A program made the position numbers and the translations under genes. From a virus, in IMG/VR virus record IMGVR_UViG_3300020394_000003, positions 1 through 64,000 of that record: DNA of 64,000 nt; one strand, written 5' to 3'. How positions within the stretch are numbered: the first letter of the stretch is position 1; each line of letters opens with the position of its first letter. This document shows, piece after piece, positions 40,745 through 49,792 of the stretch. The notes below the pieces were generated by a model. That model did not search any database. It was not told where the DNA came from and was given only the letters and a program-made list of their open reading frames with translations.

Positions 40745-41571
40745 AAAAAACATATATTATCGCAGAAATCGGGATTAACCATAATGGCTCACTAGCTGTG
40801 GCCAAAAAACTAATTGATATTGCAGCGGTAGCAGGATGTGATGCTGTTAAATTTCAAAAACGAAATCCAGATGTTTGCGTTCCAGAACACCAAAAACAAG
40901 TTATGCGTGAAACCCCATGGGGCACCATGACCTATCTTGAATACAAGTATCGTGTTGAATTTGGAAAAGAAGAATACGACGAAATCGATCAATATTGTCG
41001 TGATAAAGGTATTGCTTGGTCCGCATCACCATGGGATATGGATAGTCTAGAGTTCTTGAGCCAATATGATTTACCTTTTATTAAGATGCCATCTGCAATG
41101 ATTACAAATGAAGAGTTAATGAGAGGCTGCGCACGCACAGGAAAGAAAGTAATTTTTTCAGCAGGAATGTCTACACTTGAAGAGACTGATCAAGCAGTTG
41201 AATGGATGCGCGAAGAAGGAGCAGAGTTTGCACTATTGCACTGCAACTCAACTTACCCAGCCCCTATCGAAGACTTAAACTTACAGTGCATTAAGACTTT
41301 ACAAGATCGATATGAGTGTGAAGTTGGCTACAGTGGCCATGAGTTTCGTCTTGGAACAACAGTCGCTAGTGTGTATTTAGGTGCTACGATCCTTGAGCGT
41401 CACATCACATTAGACCGTACCATGTGGGGGTCTGACCACTTAGCATCTGTAGAGCCACAAGGTCTCATTAAGCTTGTAAAAGGTGTTAGAGAGCTTGAGA
41501 CTGCCTTCGGCGATGGTGTAAAGCGGGTCACAGAAGGTGAAATTAAAGTTAGAAAGAAGTTGAGAGGTTAA
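40741..41571 (+). CDS. neuB: N-acetylneuraminate/nonulosonate synthase (NeuB-like)
   Basis: 276 residues. AEIGINHNGSLAVAKKLIDIAAVAGCDAVKFQKR, SPWDMDSLEFL, KMPSAMITN, STYPAP, GYSGHEFRLGTTVASVYLGATILERHITLD cover the TIM-barrel active site that condenses phosphoenolpyruvate with N-acetylmannosamine-type sugars. It stops short of the C-terminal SAF (antifreeze-like) domain of full NeuB (about 340-350 aa), which contributes to the partner active site. That truncation may alter activity. Overlaps the upstream gene by 4 nt. Confidence 0.9.
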   Translation: MKKTYIIAEIGINHNGSLAVAKKLIDIAAVAGCDAVKFQKRNPDVCVPEHQKQVMRETPWGTMTYLEYKYRVEFGKEEYDEIDQYCRDKGIAWSASPWDMDSLEFLSQYDLPFIKMPSAMITNEELMRGCARTGKKVIFSAGMSTLEETDQAVEWMREEGAEFALLHCNSTYPAPIEDLNLQCIKTLQDRYECEVGYSGHEFRLGTTVASVYLGATILERHITLDRTMWGSDHLASVEPQGLIKLVKGVRELETAFGDGVKRVTEGEIKVRKKLRG

Positions 41572-41572
41572 A

Positions 41573-42862
41573 ATGGATTGGACCGTAAAAGATAGATCAG
41601 TAAAAGAAAAATCACCATCACCGAAGGGCCATCTCCGCGAAGCCGTCGGGCAAAAAAAATGGAATCACTCGGCGAGGGACATCCCTGTAGATAAGTTGGG
41701 TGTTTCAATGGCCAATGGTATAGAGGATGATCATGATTTAAAATACAGAAACATTGACATTAACAATGCTTTACAAGAAGCTCAAGCGTGGGGTGATGGA
41801 AATCGTCTATATGGAAAGATCTGGCACAAGCACACACGGCAAGTTTTAACAAATCTTTTTTCCTCTGGCGAAGCCGGCCATGGTCACTTACAGACGATGG
41901 TAAGACAGTACATAAGAAGGCACCCATCAGCGGTTCATGAAAATATCTGGTTTGACCAGTTGCATCAAAAAATATTTAGCAACGCTCAAACATATTGCTC
42001 GGGCCTAGATCCTATTGAACATAGCTTTTGTTCACCTCGACAAAGTTTTGCAAATCAAACTTGGAACTCAATTGCATCAGAAATGGGCAGAATGATAGAA
42101 AATATGGTAGTTGCCTATAACGCGAAAGGTCAGGTACCTAGTGCTGATGGTGTTACTTCTGACGATATTAATGAAGGCCGTTGTTATGGAGACTTAGTAT
42201 TTCCTGATTTAAGAATTGGTCTATGTCCTGCGGTTACTGGGTTGGCTAATCAAGATAGTGTTTTGATTATCGGTGGAGGGCCATCGACTAATAATATTGA
42301 TTTTTCACAGTTTCAAGATATACCTGTATGGACAATGAATAATTATTATAAGAATCCTTTGTTTGATCAATTTAACAACATTCAGGTTGCCTCTTTTTTA
42401 GATGAGGTTGATGTGTTTTACAATGATCCACTATGGGAGTATGTAAACGATAGAGATACTATCGTACTGCAGGAGATTACAGACTGGGGAACTGAACGAT
42501 TGTCTTATGTCAAAGAAGCAGCGAATTATTCAAGCTACTTTCATACTAGATATAGAAGCAAGCTCGGTATTGGACCTCGCTTGATGATTACTGCAATTAT
42601 TCTGGGGATTAGAAATATTTATTTTTGTGGTTTTGACGGCTACAATACTGAAGATGTTTCCAATAATCATTCATTTGAGTTAGGAAAAGACCTTCCAAAT
42701 TGGATTAAAAACTCTGATCCGGGCACACAAGAGAGACAATATGTGATGCTTTTCGACTATTTGTTAAATGATTTAAAATTGTCTCGGAGTTTTAAATTAC
42801 ATGACCTTTCAGCAGGACAGCCCACATTACAATATGAATTTTTAAGACAGATAATCAGATGA
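41573..42862 (+). CDS. GT42/Maf-like glycosyltransferase with long N-terminal extension, 429 aa
   Basis: The C-terminal half carries VLIIGGGPSTNNIDFSQFQDIPVWTMNNYYKN and MITAIILGIRNIYFCGFDGYNTED, the same two motifs as in the 39968 product and in CstII-like sialyltransferases. The N-terminal 220 residues (His/Trp-rich, WHKHTRQVLTNLF) are of unknown fold. It lies between the synthase and the CMP-sugar synthetase genes. Confidence 0.65.
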   Translation: MDWTVKDRSVKEKSPSPKGHLREAVGQKKWNHSARDIPVDKLGVSMANGIEDDHDLKYRNIDINNALQEAQAWGDGNRLYGKIWHKHTRQVLTNLFSSGEAGHGHLQTMVRQYIRRHPSAVHENIWFDQLHQKIFSNAQTYCSGLDPIEHSFCSPRQSFANQTWNSIASEMGRMIENMVVAYNAKGQVPSADGVTSDDINEGRCYGDLVFPDLRIGLCPAVTGLANQDSVLIIGGGPSTNNIDFSQFQDIPVWTMNNYYKNPLFDQFNNIQVASFLDEVDVFYNDPLWEYVNDRDTIVLQEITDWGTERLSYVKEAANYSSYFHTRYRSKLGIGPRLMITAIILGIRNIYFCGFDGYNTEDVSNNHSFELGKDLPNWIKNSDPGTQERQYVMLFDYLLNDLKLSRSFKLHDLSAGQPTLQYEFLRQIIR

Positions 42863-43536
42863 AAAATGTAGAAGATATAGCCGTCGTAATCCAAGCAAGA
42901 TTAGGCTCACAAAGAGTCCCGCAAAAGATGATCAGATCTATTGCGGGAACTACTTTAACAGACATCGCGCTAGAAAAGATTAAAAAATGTACAAGTTTTC
43001 CACAAGAAAACTTTTATTTGTCCGTGCATGAACCTGAACTGCTTAAAATTGGCGAGAAACATAATGTTAATATTTATCGTCGAACAGAAAAATCAGCCAA
43101 GTCAGAAGGCACACCTATGACAGATATGTACGAATGGTGGGATAAATTACCTCATAAATATTGTGTGCTAGTAAATGCTTGTGCTCCGTTCCTAACTTCA
43201 AAAACAATCGACGCGTTTGTCAGAGCATACTCTTACACAGAATCAGATGGAATGTTTGGCGTAATTAGAAAAAAGAATTACTTTTGGAATTTTAACAAGG
43301 ATCTGATAACTCCATTAACGGAAGCAGTAATGAATACCAAGACAGTCGCACCGGTGTATGAAGCGGCACATTGCCTTTATGCCGGCCGCCTAGACAAAAT
43401 TGGAGAAGGGATATGGATGGGAGATTTTAATACTCCCGGTGATATTAAGTTGTTTCATATGGAAGAACAGGAAGTTTTTGATATTGATTATGAGTGGCAA
43501 TTTACAATGGCTGAAAGCTTGATGGAGACAAAGTGA
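42859..43536 (+). CDS. CMP-nonulosonate synthetase-like cytidylyltransferase
   Basis: 225 residues. AVVIQARLGSQRVPQKMIRSIAGTTLTDIALEKIKKC is the CMP-NeuAc/CMP-Kdo synthetase nucleotide loop, and VLVNACAPFLTSKTIDAFVRAY the metal/sugar-binding segment. It would activate the product of the NeuB-like enzyme with CTP. Overlaps both neighbours by 4 nt. Confidence 0.88.
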   Translation: MKNVEDIAVVIQARLGSQRVPQKMIRSIAGTTLTDIALEKIKKCTSFPQENFYLSVHEPELLKIGEKHNVNIYRRTEKSAKSEGTPMTDMYEWWDKLPHKYCVLVNACAPFLTSKTIDAFVRAYSYTESDGMFGVIRKKNYFWNFNKDLITPLTEAVMNTKTVAPVYEAAHCLYAGRLDKIGEGIWMGDFNTPGDIKLFHMEEQEVFDIDYEWQFTMAESLMETK

Positions 43537-44321
43537 CAAATTTGCCTCCTAGTAAAGAAGAAGTTAGAAAATTTATGGACACCATTGACCTACCGCCCAA
43601 GCCCCGCGGTAGAGGAATAATGGAGGTTTTATTAACAAAATATTATAATGACTTTCAGACAGTGTTAGATGTTGGTTCTGGAGGCGGTCATCACATTAGG
43701 ACCTTTAAGCACTTTGGCAAAGATACATTTGCATGCGATATGTCAGAACACAGGAACCCTGATTATCTAGGAAATTTTTTAGAAATTAGTTCTCAGATTC
43801 CAGATGGCCATTTCGATTGTGTATGGTGCAGCCATACTTTGGAGCATCAAATAAATGTTGGCGTGTTTTTAAAGGAACTGAAAAGAATTATCAGAGATGA
43901 TGGTATCCTAGCTTTGACTGTACCTCCAGCTAAGCATATGATTGTCCCGGGCCACTTATGCATCTGGAACGGTGGGCTGTTATTATACAACCTTGTCACA
44001 GTGGGCTTCGACTGCTCAGAGGCTATTGTGAGGGATCATAAACCGTCGGCTTACATTGACAGCAAAGGTCGTGAGTCAATTAAACCATATGACGTGTCTG
44101 TGCTAGTAAAAAAGAAAGACATCAATTGGAGTCCAAAAGTATTAGATGCACTACCTAGGGTAATTGAGTTTTCCGATGCAACAGTTCATGATGGAATCTT
44201 GTATATGAGTGGAAAGGGTATGATTAATATTAAGAAATTTTTTCCAAAAGATATCAAGTGGATCAGAAAAGGAAAACAGGGAGATATCCAGCTTGATGGA
44301 AGGGTGGGCAATATAGGTTGA
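43533..44321 (+). CDS. SAM-dependent methyltransferase, 262 aa
   Basis: GTG start overlapping the previous stop. VLDVGSGGGHHIRTF (motif I), DCVWCSHTLEHQINVGVFLKELKRIIRDDGILALTVPP (motifs II-III) give a class I methyltransferase of the methyltransf_11 type. Probably methylates a sugar or glycan intermediate, judging by its neighbours. Confidence 0.88.
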   Translation: MTNLPPSKEEVRKFMDTIDLPPKPRGRGIMEVLLTKYYNDFQTVLDVGSGGGHHIRTFKHFGKDTFACDMSEHRNPDYLGNFLEISSQIPDGHFDCVWCSHTLEHQINVGVFLKELKRIIRDDGILALTVPPAKHMIVPGHLCIWNGGLLLYNLVTVGFDCSEAIVRDHKPSAYIDSKGRESIKPYDVSVLVKKKDINWSPKVLDALPRVIEFSDATVHDGILYMSGKGMINIKKFFPKDIKWIRKGKQGDIQLDGRVGNIG

Positions 44322-44324
44322 GCG

Positions 44325-45134
44325 ATGAAAAAAAAGTTATGTTATATAATACCTTGTTTATATACGAAACAAAATGGGTTTCACATATTTAACTGCGTCA
44401 AATCTGTTAGAAAACAGTTTTCAAAAGTTGATATCTATGTGGTTGACAGCGGCTCATCTGACACTAGCTATCTTAATGTTTTAAAAAAGAAATATGACAT
44501 TATTCCTTTAGATGTGAAAAACAAAAACTTTCCTACTGGTGCCTTGTGGTATGTATACGAGTCAACAAAGGATCAATATGAAAATTACTTTTTACTACAT
44601 GATTCCACAATCATTAAGCAACGAGCTAGGATTGATGAAATTCTACAGGAAGATTACAAAGTGGCCCCAATAACAACATACGAAAAATGGAGTTGGCCAA
44701 AAAAAGACCGTTATGATGATAAATCAAGATCAAGCGCATGGCCCCGAAAGAAGTTTAGAGAAAATGAATTAGAATTTCCAAAAAATAAAAAATTTCTTTC
44801 TATTTTAGGGCCAATGTTTATGATATCGAAAGAGGTACTAGATGAAATTAGTAATACTACATTTTATAATATAAGGCCTAAAATCAAGTATCATTCAATA
44901 TGTATGGAAATTTTGTGGGCCTACACATTCCAGCAGCTTGGGTATAAAGAAAACATGCTTAAATATTCAATTATGCGACCAGAGCTTAAATCAGACGGTA
45001 GAAAAATATATGTTAAAGATAGCAGATATGGTGTGCCTGATCTAAATATCGATACTGAACAGCACAGATGCAAGACTCATGAAGAGCATGATTTTGATAA
45101 CACATTGCAAAAATTTTGGGCAACTAGGCAATAA
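44325..45134 (+). CDS. GT-A-like glycosyltransferase, 269 aa
   Basis: CYIIPCLYTKQNGFHIFNCVKSVRKQF and DIYVVDSGSSDTSYLNVL are GT2-like opening strands, and YFLLHDSTIIKQ stands at the place of the D-x-D metal site. The acceptor domain is Lys-rich. Call by motif; donor unknown. Confidence 0.7.
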   Translation: MKKKLCYIIPCLYTKQNGFHIFNCVKSVRKQFSKVDIYVVDSGSSDTSYLNVLKKKYDIIPLDVKNKNFPTGALWYVYESTKDQYENYFLLHDSTIIKQRARIDEILQEDYKVAPITTYEKWSWPKKDRYDDKSRSSAWPRKKFRENELEFPKNKKFLSILGPMFMISKEVLDEISNTTFYNIRPKIKYHSICMEILWAYTFQQLGYKENMLKYSIMRPELKSDGRKIYVKDSRYGVPDLNIDTEQHRCKTHEEHDFDNTLQKFWATRQ

Positions 45135-45135
45135 G

Positions 45136-45753
45136 ATGAACAGTATAAGATTAGTAATTTTTGATTTAGATGGGGTAATTGTTGATGCGTGCGAATGGCA
45201 TCGAGTTGCACTAAATAAAGCACTAGCAGAAGTATGCGATTACACAATTTCAATGGAAGACCATTACACTACTTTTAATGGAATTCCAACAAAAGTAAAG
45301 CTGTCAAAATTAACGGAAATGGGCATAGTAAAACCTGATCAGCATGAAGAAATTTATGATCGAAAACAACAACTAACAGTTGAAACAATTAATTTATCTG
45401 CACCAAGAAGGCAAGAAAAGATTGATTTAATTAAGTATCTGCGTGAGCAAGGGTGTTATGTCGCGTGTTATACAAACAGTATAAGAGAGACAGCTACACT
45501 GATGCTTGACAAGACTGGTGTGCTAGAGCAGATGGATTATTTACTAACAAATCAAGACGTTGAAAACTCAAAACCACACCCGGAAGGGTATAACTTTTTA
45601 GTTGAAAAATTCAATTTAAAAAAGCATCAAGTGCTAATTATAGAAGATTCTCCAAAGGGTAAGCAGGCTGCATATGCATCTGGATGCAATGTATTAGAAG
45701 TAAAGGATCCCGATGAGGTAACGATTGACACATTAAGGGAGTATTTTGAATGA
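45136..45753 (+). CDS. HAD phosphatase/beta-phosphoglucomutase-like, 205 aa
   Basis: LVIFDLDGVIVDACEWH (motif I), VACYTNSIRE (motif II), SKPHPEGY (Lys) and LIIEDSPKGKQAA (motif IV) form a complete HAD core. In this cassette it may dephosphorylate or isomerise a sugar phosphate, for instance the 9-phosphate left by some NeuB pathways. ATG 45136 follows the previous stop; an earlier start would overlap that gene. Confidence 0.88.
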   Translation: MNSIRLVIFDLDGVIVDACEWHRVALNKALAEVCDYTISMEDHYTTFNGIPTKVKLSKLTEMGIVKPDQHEEIYDRKQQLTVETINLSAPRRQEKIDLIKYLREQGCYVACYTNSIRETATLMLDKTGVLEQMDYLLTNQDVENSKPHPEGYNFLVEKFNLKKHQVLIIEDSPKGKQAAYASGCNVLEVKDPDEVTIDTLREYFE

Positions 45754-46466
45754 AGATTTTAATTCCAATGGCAGGCGAAGGAAGTCGTTTTGCTAAAGAA
45801 GGGTATACCTTTCCTAAGCCGCTTATTGATGTACGCGGCAAACCCATGATACAGACAGTAGTGGAAAACTTGGATTTTGATTCCGAGTATGTTTTTCTAG
45901 TAAGAAAAAAACATATTGAACAATACACTGGCTTGTTAGATACGCTAGACAGAATTACAAACGGTCGATTTAACTATGTTGAAGTTGATGGACTAACAGA
46001 GGGTGCTGCCTGCACTGCGCTTTTGGCTGAAAAATATATTGATAACGACGAAGGGTTGCTGATTGCCAACTCCGATCAGTTTATCTCATATGAACCAGAA
46101 AACTTTAATACCATCAAGAGTTTAACTAATGTTGATTCTATCGTATTTACATTTAATGATGTACACCCAAAGTGGTCATTTGTAAAAACAAACTCTCGTG
46201 GATTTATCACTGAAGTCGCCGAAAAAAAGCCAATTTCAAATATTGCAACTTGTGGAATTTATTGGTATAGGCGTGGTTCTGACTTTGTAAAGTATGCCAA
46301 ACAGATGATTGATAAAGATATCAGAGTCAATAATGAGTTTTACATCGCACCAGTGTATAATGAACTGATAGGTGATGGCAAGTCATTGATTCCTTTTTAT
46401 GTTAGTGAGATGTGGGGACTAGGAACACCTGAAGACCTCAAGCGATTTTTAGAGAATCATAGATGA
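45750..46466 (+). CDS. Sugar-1-phosphate nucleotidyltransferase, 238 aa
   Basis: LIPMAGEGSRFAKEGYTFPKPLIDVRGKPMI is the NTP-transferase signature loop, and LIANSDQFI holds the metal-binding Asp. Forms NDP-sugars for the transferases around it; base and sugar unknown. Overlaps both neighbours by 4 nt. Confidence 0.88.
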   Translation: MKILIPMAGEGSRFAKEGYTFPKPLIDVRGKPMIQTVVENLDFDSEYVFLVRKKHIEQYTGLLDTLDRITNGRFNYVEVDGLTEGAACTALLAEKYIDNDEGLLIANSDQFISYEPENFNTIKSLTNVDSIVFTFNDVHPKWSFVKTNSRGFITEVAEKKPISNIATCGIYWYRRGSDFVKYAKQMIDKDIRVNNEFYIAPVYNELIGDGKSLIPFYVSEMWGLGTPEDLKRFLENHR

Positions 46467-47299
46467 AGATAAAAATTTATATAGTAACATATAATAACGC
46501 TGAAGATATCAATAACAATTTAAGAATGCTGCTTGATAGTGATCTGAGTGGCCACGAAGTAGAAATTAACGTTATCAACAATCATTCGAATCTTCACATA
46601 AAAGAAGAATATTTAGAGCGAATTAATATTTTACATAATACACTTAGGCCGGACTTCAGCACAGGTCACTTGTCTAGAAATTGGAATCAAGCAATTATAA
46701 ACGGCTTTAAAGACCTGAATGAACCAGACTGCGATATTCTAATTCACACTCAGGATGATGTTGTGTGGAGTAAGGATTGGCTAAAACACACGATTGAGGT
46801 ACACAAGGAGTACACTTTCTTCAGTGGTCAGGTTGGGGACGCATTTTGTAGCTATACTGCCGAAGGCGTAAAAAACATTGGACTTTGGGATGAAAGGTTC
46901 TGTAATATAATGTATCAAGAATTCGATTACTTTTTAAGAGCATTGCTTTACAATAGAGAAAAGTCGAGTATAAATTCTTATGTTTATATGCCGGTAACAG
47001 GTGAAAGAAAGATTGATCTGTTGCTAAATCCCATAGAAGACATAGAAAAAAAGTTTCCTAGGAGACCGGACAGAAACCTAGAACGAGAAGCTGCGCATAC
47101 TAAATCGGGTAGATGGATAAAACAATCTAAATTATTATTTCGTGAAAAATGGGGAATACAACACCCACGACCAGTGTTTCAGGATAATGCTAAAATTGGA
47201 AAACCATCTGTGAAAAACTTCATATACTATCCTTATTTTGAGAAAGACATATATGAACTAGATAAGAAAAATTATGTGGCAGACCTATCAAAAAAATGA
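46463..47299 (+). CDS. GT2-like glycosyltransferase, 278 aa (copy A)
   Basis: KIKIYIVTYNNAEDINNNL at the N-terminus and DILIHTQDDVVWSKDWL supplying the Asp pair. About half the residues are shared with the 48926 product over full length, including LRPDFSTGHLSRNWNQAIINGF, so the two are duplicates separated by two inserted genes. Confidence 0.82.
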   Translation: MKIKIYIVTYNNAEDINNNLRMLLDSDLSGHEVEINVINNHSNLHIKEEYLERINILHNTLRPDFSTGHLSRNWNQAIINGFKDLNEPDCDILIHTQDDVVWSKDWLKHTIEVHKEYTFFSGQVGDAFCSYTAEGVKNIGLWDERFCNIMYQEFDYFLRALLYNREKSSINSYVYMPVTGERKIDLLLNPIEDIEKKFPRRPDRNLEREAAHTKSGRWIKQSKLLFREKWGIQHPRPVFQDNAKIGKPSVKNFIYYPYFEKDIYELDKKNYVADLSKK

Positions 47300-48111
47300 A
47301 ATATTTCAATAGTATGGGTGAGGTCGAAGAACACCGAAAAACAAATCCAGACATACCAATCTGGCAAATAGTATGTGATACACCGCATGCAAAAAACATT
47401 CATCTAAACCCGAATATACCCGTAGGGGTGAGGGATGGATACTACCCACTTGCGGTTGCAGCATCTGTCAATGAAATATACACACTAGTTAACAGCTATC
47501 ACATTATCGGTAAAGAGATAACAGTATTAGAGCACCATGTGGAACAGCTAGCTAAACCTTTGGAGTATGACAATAAATACAGCCATCCAAAAATGAAAGT
47601 AAACAAAGACATTATAGATCCTCTAAGATTTTGTATAGACCTAGATATTTTTGAAAAAGATCTCGCGGGGAACACACCAGATGAAATTGCAAAGCAAAAA
47701 ATAGATAAGATAATCTCAATTTTAAAAAAGAAAAGCGTCTTGTCTGAAATGCAAGATTTCATAGTCTTAAGCTCTCCGTTTGATAAGCAGCGTAAAAAAT
47801 ATAGCTTTCATATAATTTTGGCAAAAAAAAATTTACTAGTTAAGAATCAATATTCTTTTTTAAAGCTACTGAAAGAAGTAAAGCAGCAAGATAGTAGAAT
47901 AGATAAAATGTTTCCGGGGTTTATAACTAGAGTTTACAAAACAGGAAAATATCCGATGAACCAAAGCAAAGGAAGAATTTTTAGCTGCTATACCGGCATT
48001 CCTGAGACAAAAACATCAGACGCGTTTGATAGTGATAGACATTTTTTTGAGCACACATTAATGTACGCACACGATTACCATAATGATAGTGAGGCATATG
48101 TATTGTTATGA
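47296..48111 (+). CDS. Possible archaeo-eukaryotic primase-like protein, 271 aa
   Basis: No firm family. RFCIDLDIFEKD near residue 114 (D-x-D), KYSFHIILAKK near 170 (S-x-H) and TRVYKTGKYPMNQSKGRIFSC near 210-230 have the order and spacing of AEP/UL52-type primase motifs (metal Asp pair, s-x-H, 'VY..gr..R...sK'). It sits inside a glycosyltransferase cassette between duplicated genes, where a primase is unexpected. Treat as a hypothesis. Confidence 0.4.
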   Translation: MKYFNSMGEVEEHRKTNPDIPIWQIVCDTPHAKNIHLNPNIPVGVRDGYYPLAVAASVNEIYTLVNSYHIIGKEITVLEHHVEQLAKPLEYDNKYSHPKMKVNKDIIDPLRFCIDLDIFEKDLAGNTPDEIAKQKIDKIISILKKKSVLSEMQDFIVLSSPFDKQRKKYSFHIILAKKNLLVKNQYSFLKLLKEVKQQDSRIDKMFPGFITRVYKTGKYPMNQSKGRIFSCYTGIPETKTSDAFDSDRHFFEHTLMYAHDYHNDSEAYVLL

Positions 48112-48929
48112 AAGAATATCACGCATTTTGTCTTTGGAGAGAACATAAAGAACTTAGAGAACTGATATACAAATCTTTTAAGGTAGTGGAGTCAAAAAAG
48201 TATGATTTGGCTCCCGAAGTAAGAGCCAAAAAGGTCAGAGATATATATGAAATATTTATCGTTGCTGAGGATGAGAGAATCTGGTCCAAACACCCAATAG
48301 AGATAATTGTTGTTGAAGTTGACGCTGAATACGGAATAAGAACCACAGGGGGTACAAAGAATACTAGGTTTGTTAACACTGAAGTTTTTGACTTTAAAAC
48401 AAACTCAAGAAAAAAATTAGGAATAAATTTTAGATATATTCACGCTACAGATCACGTTTTAGAATCAAACAAAGTTTTTAAGTCTTTTGAGTTACCACAA
48501 TACATAACAGATTTTACAATGGTTAATTTAAGAGAAGCTAGGGCTGTAAAGTGGCACGTTAACCCTTTTAAGCTGGGCCTTAAAGCATATGAAAATACTG
48601 AAAATTACGATTTTTTAAAAATTACTGAATGTCCTCACTACAATTTTTTACAAGGCCAAAAAGATGAATACTTGAAATATGTAAAAAAAATAGATACTGT
48701 GCATAGTGATGCTGATCGATATAGAAAATTAATAGAAAAATTTGATTATAAGAAATACAATTCAAGTGAAAAAAAAGATCTGATACAAGTCTCGTATATC
48801 GACGAAAAGCCAGTAATAATTGACGGTCTTCACCGAGCTAGTATTTTAATATACAATTATCAGCAGCTAGATGATATAGTAGTAAGGGTAAGAATAAATG
48901 ATAATCATCAATATAGGAACAAGAAGTGA
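48108..48929 (+). CDS. ParB-like-motif protein, 273 aa
   Basis: The C-terminus KPVIIDGLHRASILIYNYQQLDDIVVRV resembles the ParB/Srx 'DGxHR' phosphate-binding motif. The N-terminal half is unrecognised. Similar domains occur in polysaccharide loci, so it may act on sugar nucleotides rather than DNA. Overlaps neighbours by 4 nt. Confidence 0.55.
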   Translation: MKEYHAFCLWREHKELRELIYKSFKVVESKKYDLAPEVRAKKVRDIYEIFIVAEDERIWSKHPIEIIVVEVDAEYGIRTTGGTKNTRFVNTEVFDFKTNSRKKLGINFRYIHATDHVLESNKVFKSFELPQYITDFTMVNLREARAVKWHVNPFKLGLKAYENTENYDFLKITECPHYNFLQGQKDEYLKYVKKIDTVHSDADRYRKLIEKFDYKKYNSSEKKDLIQVSYIDEKPVIIDGLHRASILIYNYQQLDDIVVRVRINDNHQYRNKK

Positions 48930-49792
48930 AAATAAAAATATACATTGTTACCTACAAGAACCCTCCTGATCTTAATAGAAACCTTAAATCCATATTTGAA
49001 TCAGATTGGCGAGATTATGATGTCAGCATTAACGTAATCAATAATCATTCTGATTTTCATTTGGATTCCAAATACGAAAAAAAAGTAAATATAATTCACA
49101 ATTCTTTACGTCCCGACTGGAGCACAGGTCACCTAGCAAGAAATTGGAATCAAGCAATTATAAATGGATTTAAAAGTCTAACAAATCCAGACTGTGATAT
49201 CTTGATTCACTGCCAAGACGACAACACATGGTCTAAAGAATGGCTAACAAAATTGGTTGAAATTCACACAAAGTATACATTTTTTACTGGGCAGGCTGGC
49301 GATGCGATGTGTAGTTACACACCGGAAGCTGTGCGGCGAATTGGTCTTTGGGACGAAAGGTTTTGCAGTATTGGGTTTCAAGAATTTGATTACTACACTA
49401 GAGCATATCTGTATAATAAGAACATGTCTAGTATAAATGCTAAGACTAACTTGCTTAATAGCATGCCTGACGTTCAAAGGTATTTCCCGTACAGACCAGA
49501 TAGAAACTCAGAAAGAGAAGCGGAGCATGTACGATCTTCTTCTTATCATACTATAAACTGGAATTTATTAAAATCAAAATGGCTTCCCGATAATATTGCT
49601 GTGGAGCCAAAACAATACTGGAAAACGTTCTTGCAAAACTCAAAAAATATAAAACATTCTAGGGTGCCAAATTATGTATTCTATCCGTATTTTGAAAAAG
49701 ATGTATACAGGCTAAAAGAAAAGAATTATGTAAACATACCAGACACTAATTCGGACGAGGGACAAAAGCTAGCTGGAGTAAAGAAGAAATGA
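48926..49792 (+). CDS. GT2-like glycosyltransferase, 288 aa (copy B)
   Basis: KIKIYIVTYKNPPDLNRNL, LRPDWSTGHLARNWNQAIINGF and DILIHCQDDNTWSKEWL align closely with the 46463 product; the ends (YFPYRPDRNSEREAEH; YFEKDVYRLKEKNYV) also align. A tandem duplication followed by divergence. Confidence 0.82.
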   Translation: MKIKIYIVTYKNPPDLNRNLKSIFESDWRDYDVSINVINNHSDFHLDSKYEKKVNIIHNSLRPDWSTGHLARNWNQAIINGFKSLTNPDCDILIHCQDDNTWSKEWLTKLVEIHTKYTFFTGQAGDAMCSYTPEAVRRIGLWDERFCSIGFQEFDYYTRAYLYNKNMSSINAKTNLLNSMPDVQRYFPYRPDRNSEREAEHVRSSSYHTINWNLLKSKWLPDNIAVEPKQYWKTFLQNSKNIKHSRVPNYVFYPYFEKDVYRLKEKNYVNIPDTNSDEGQKLAGVKKK

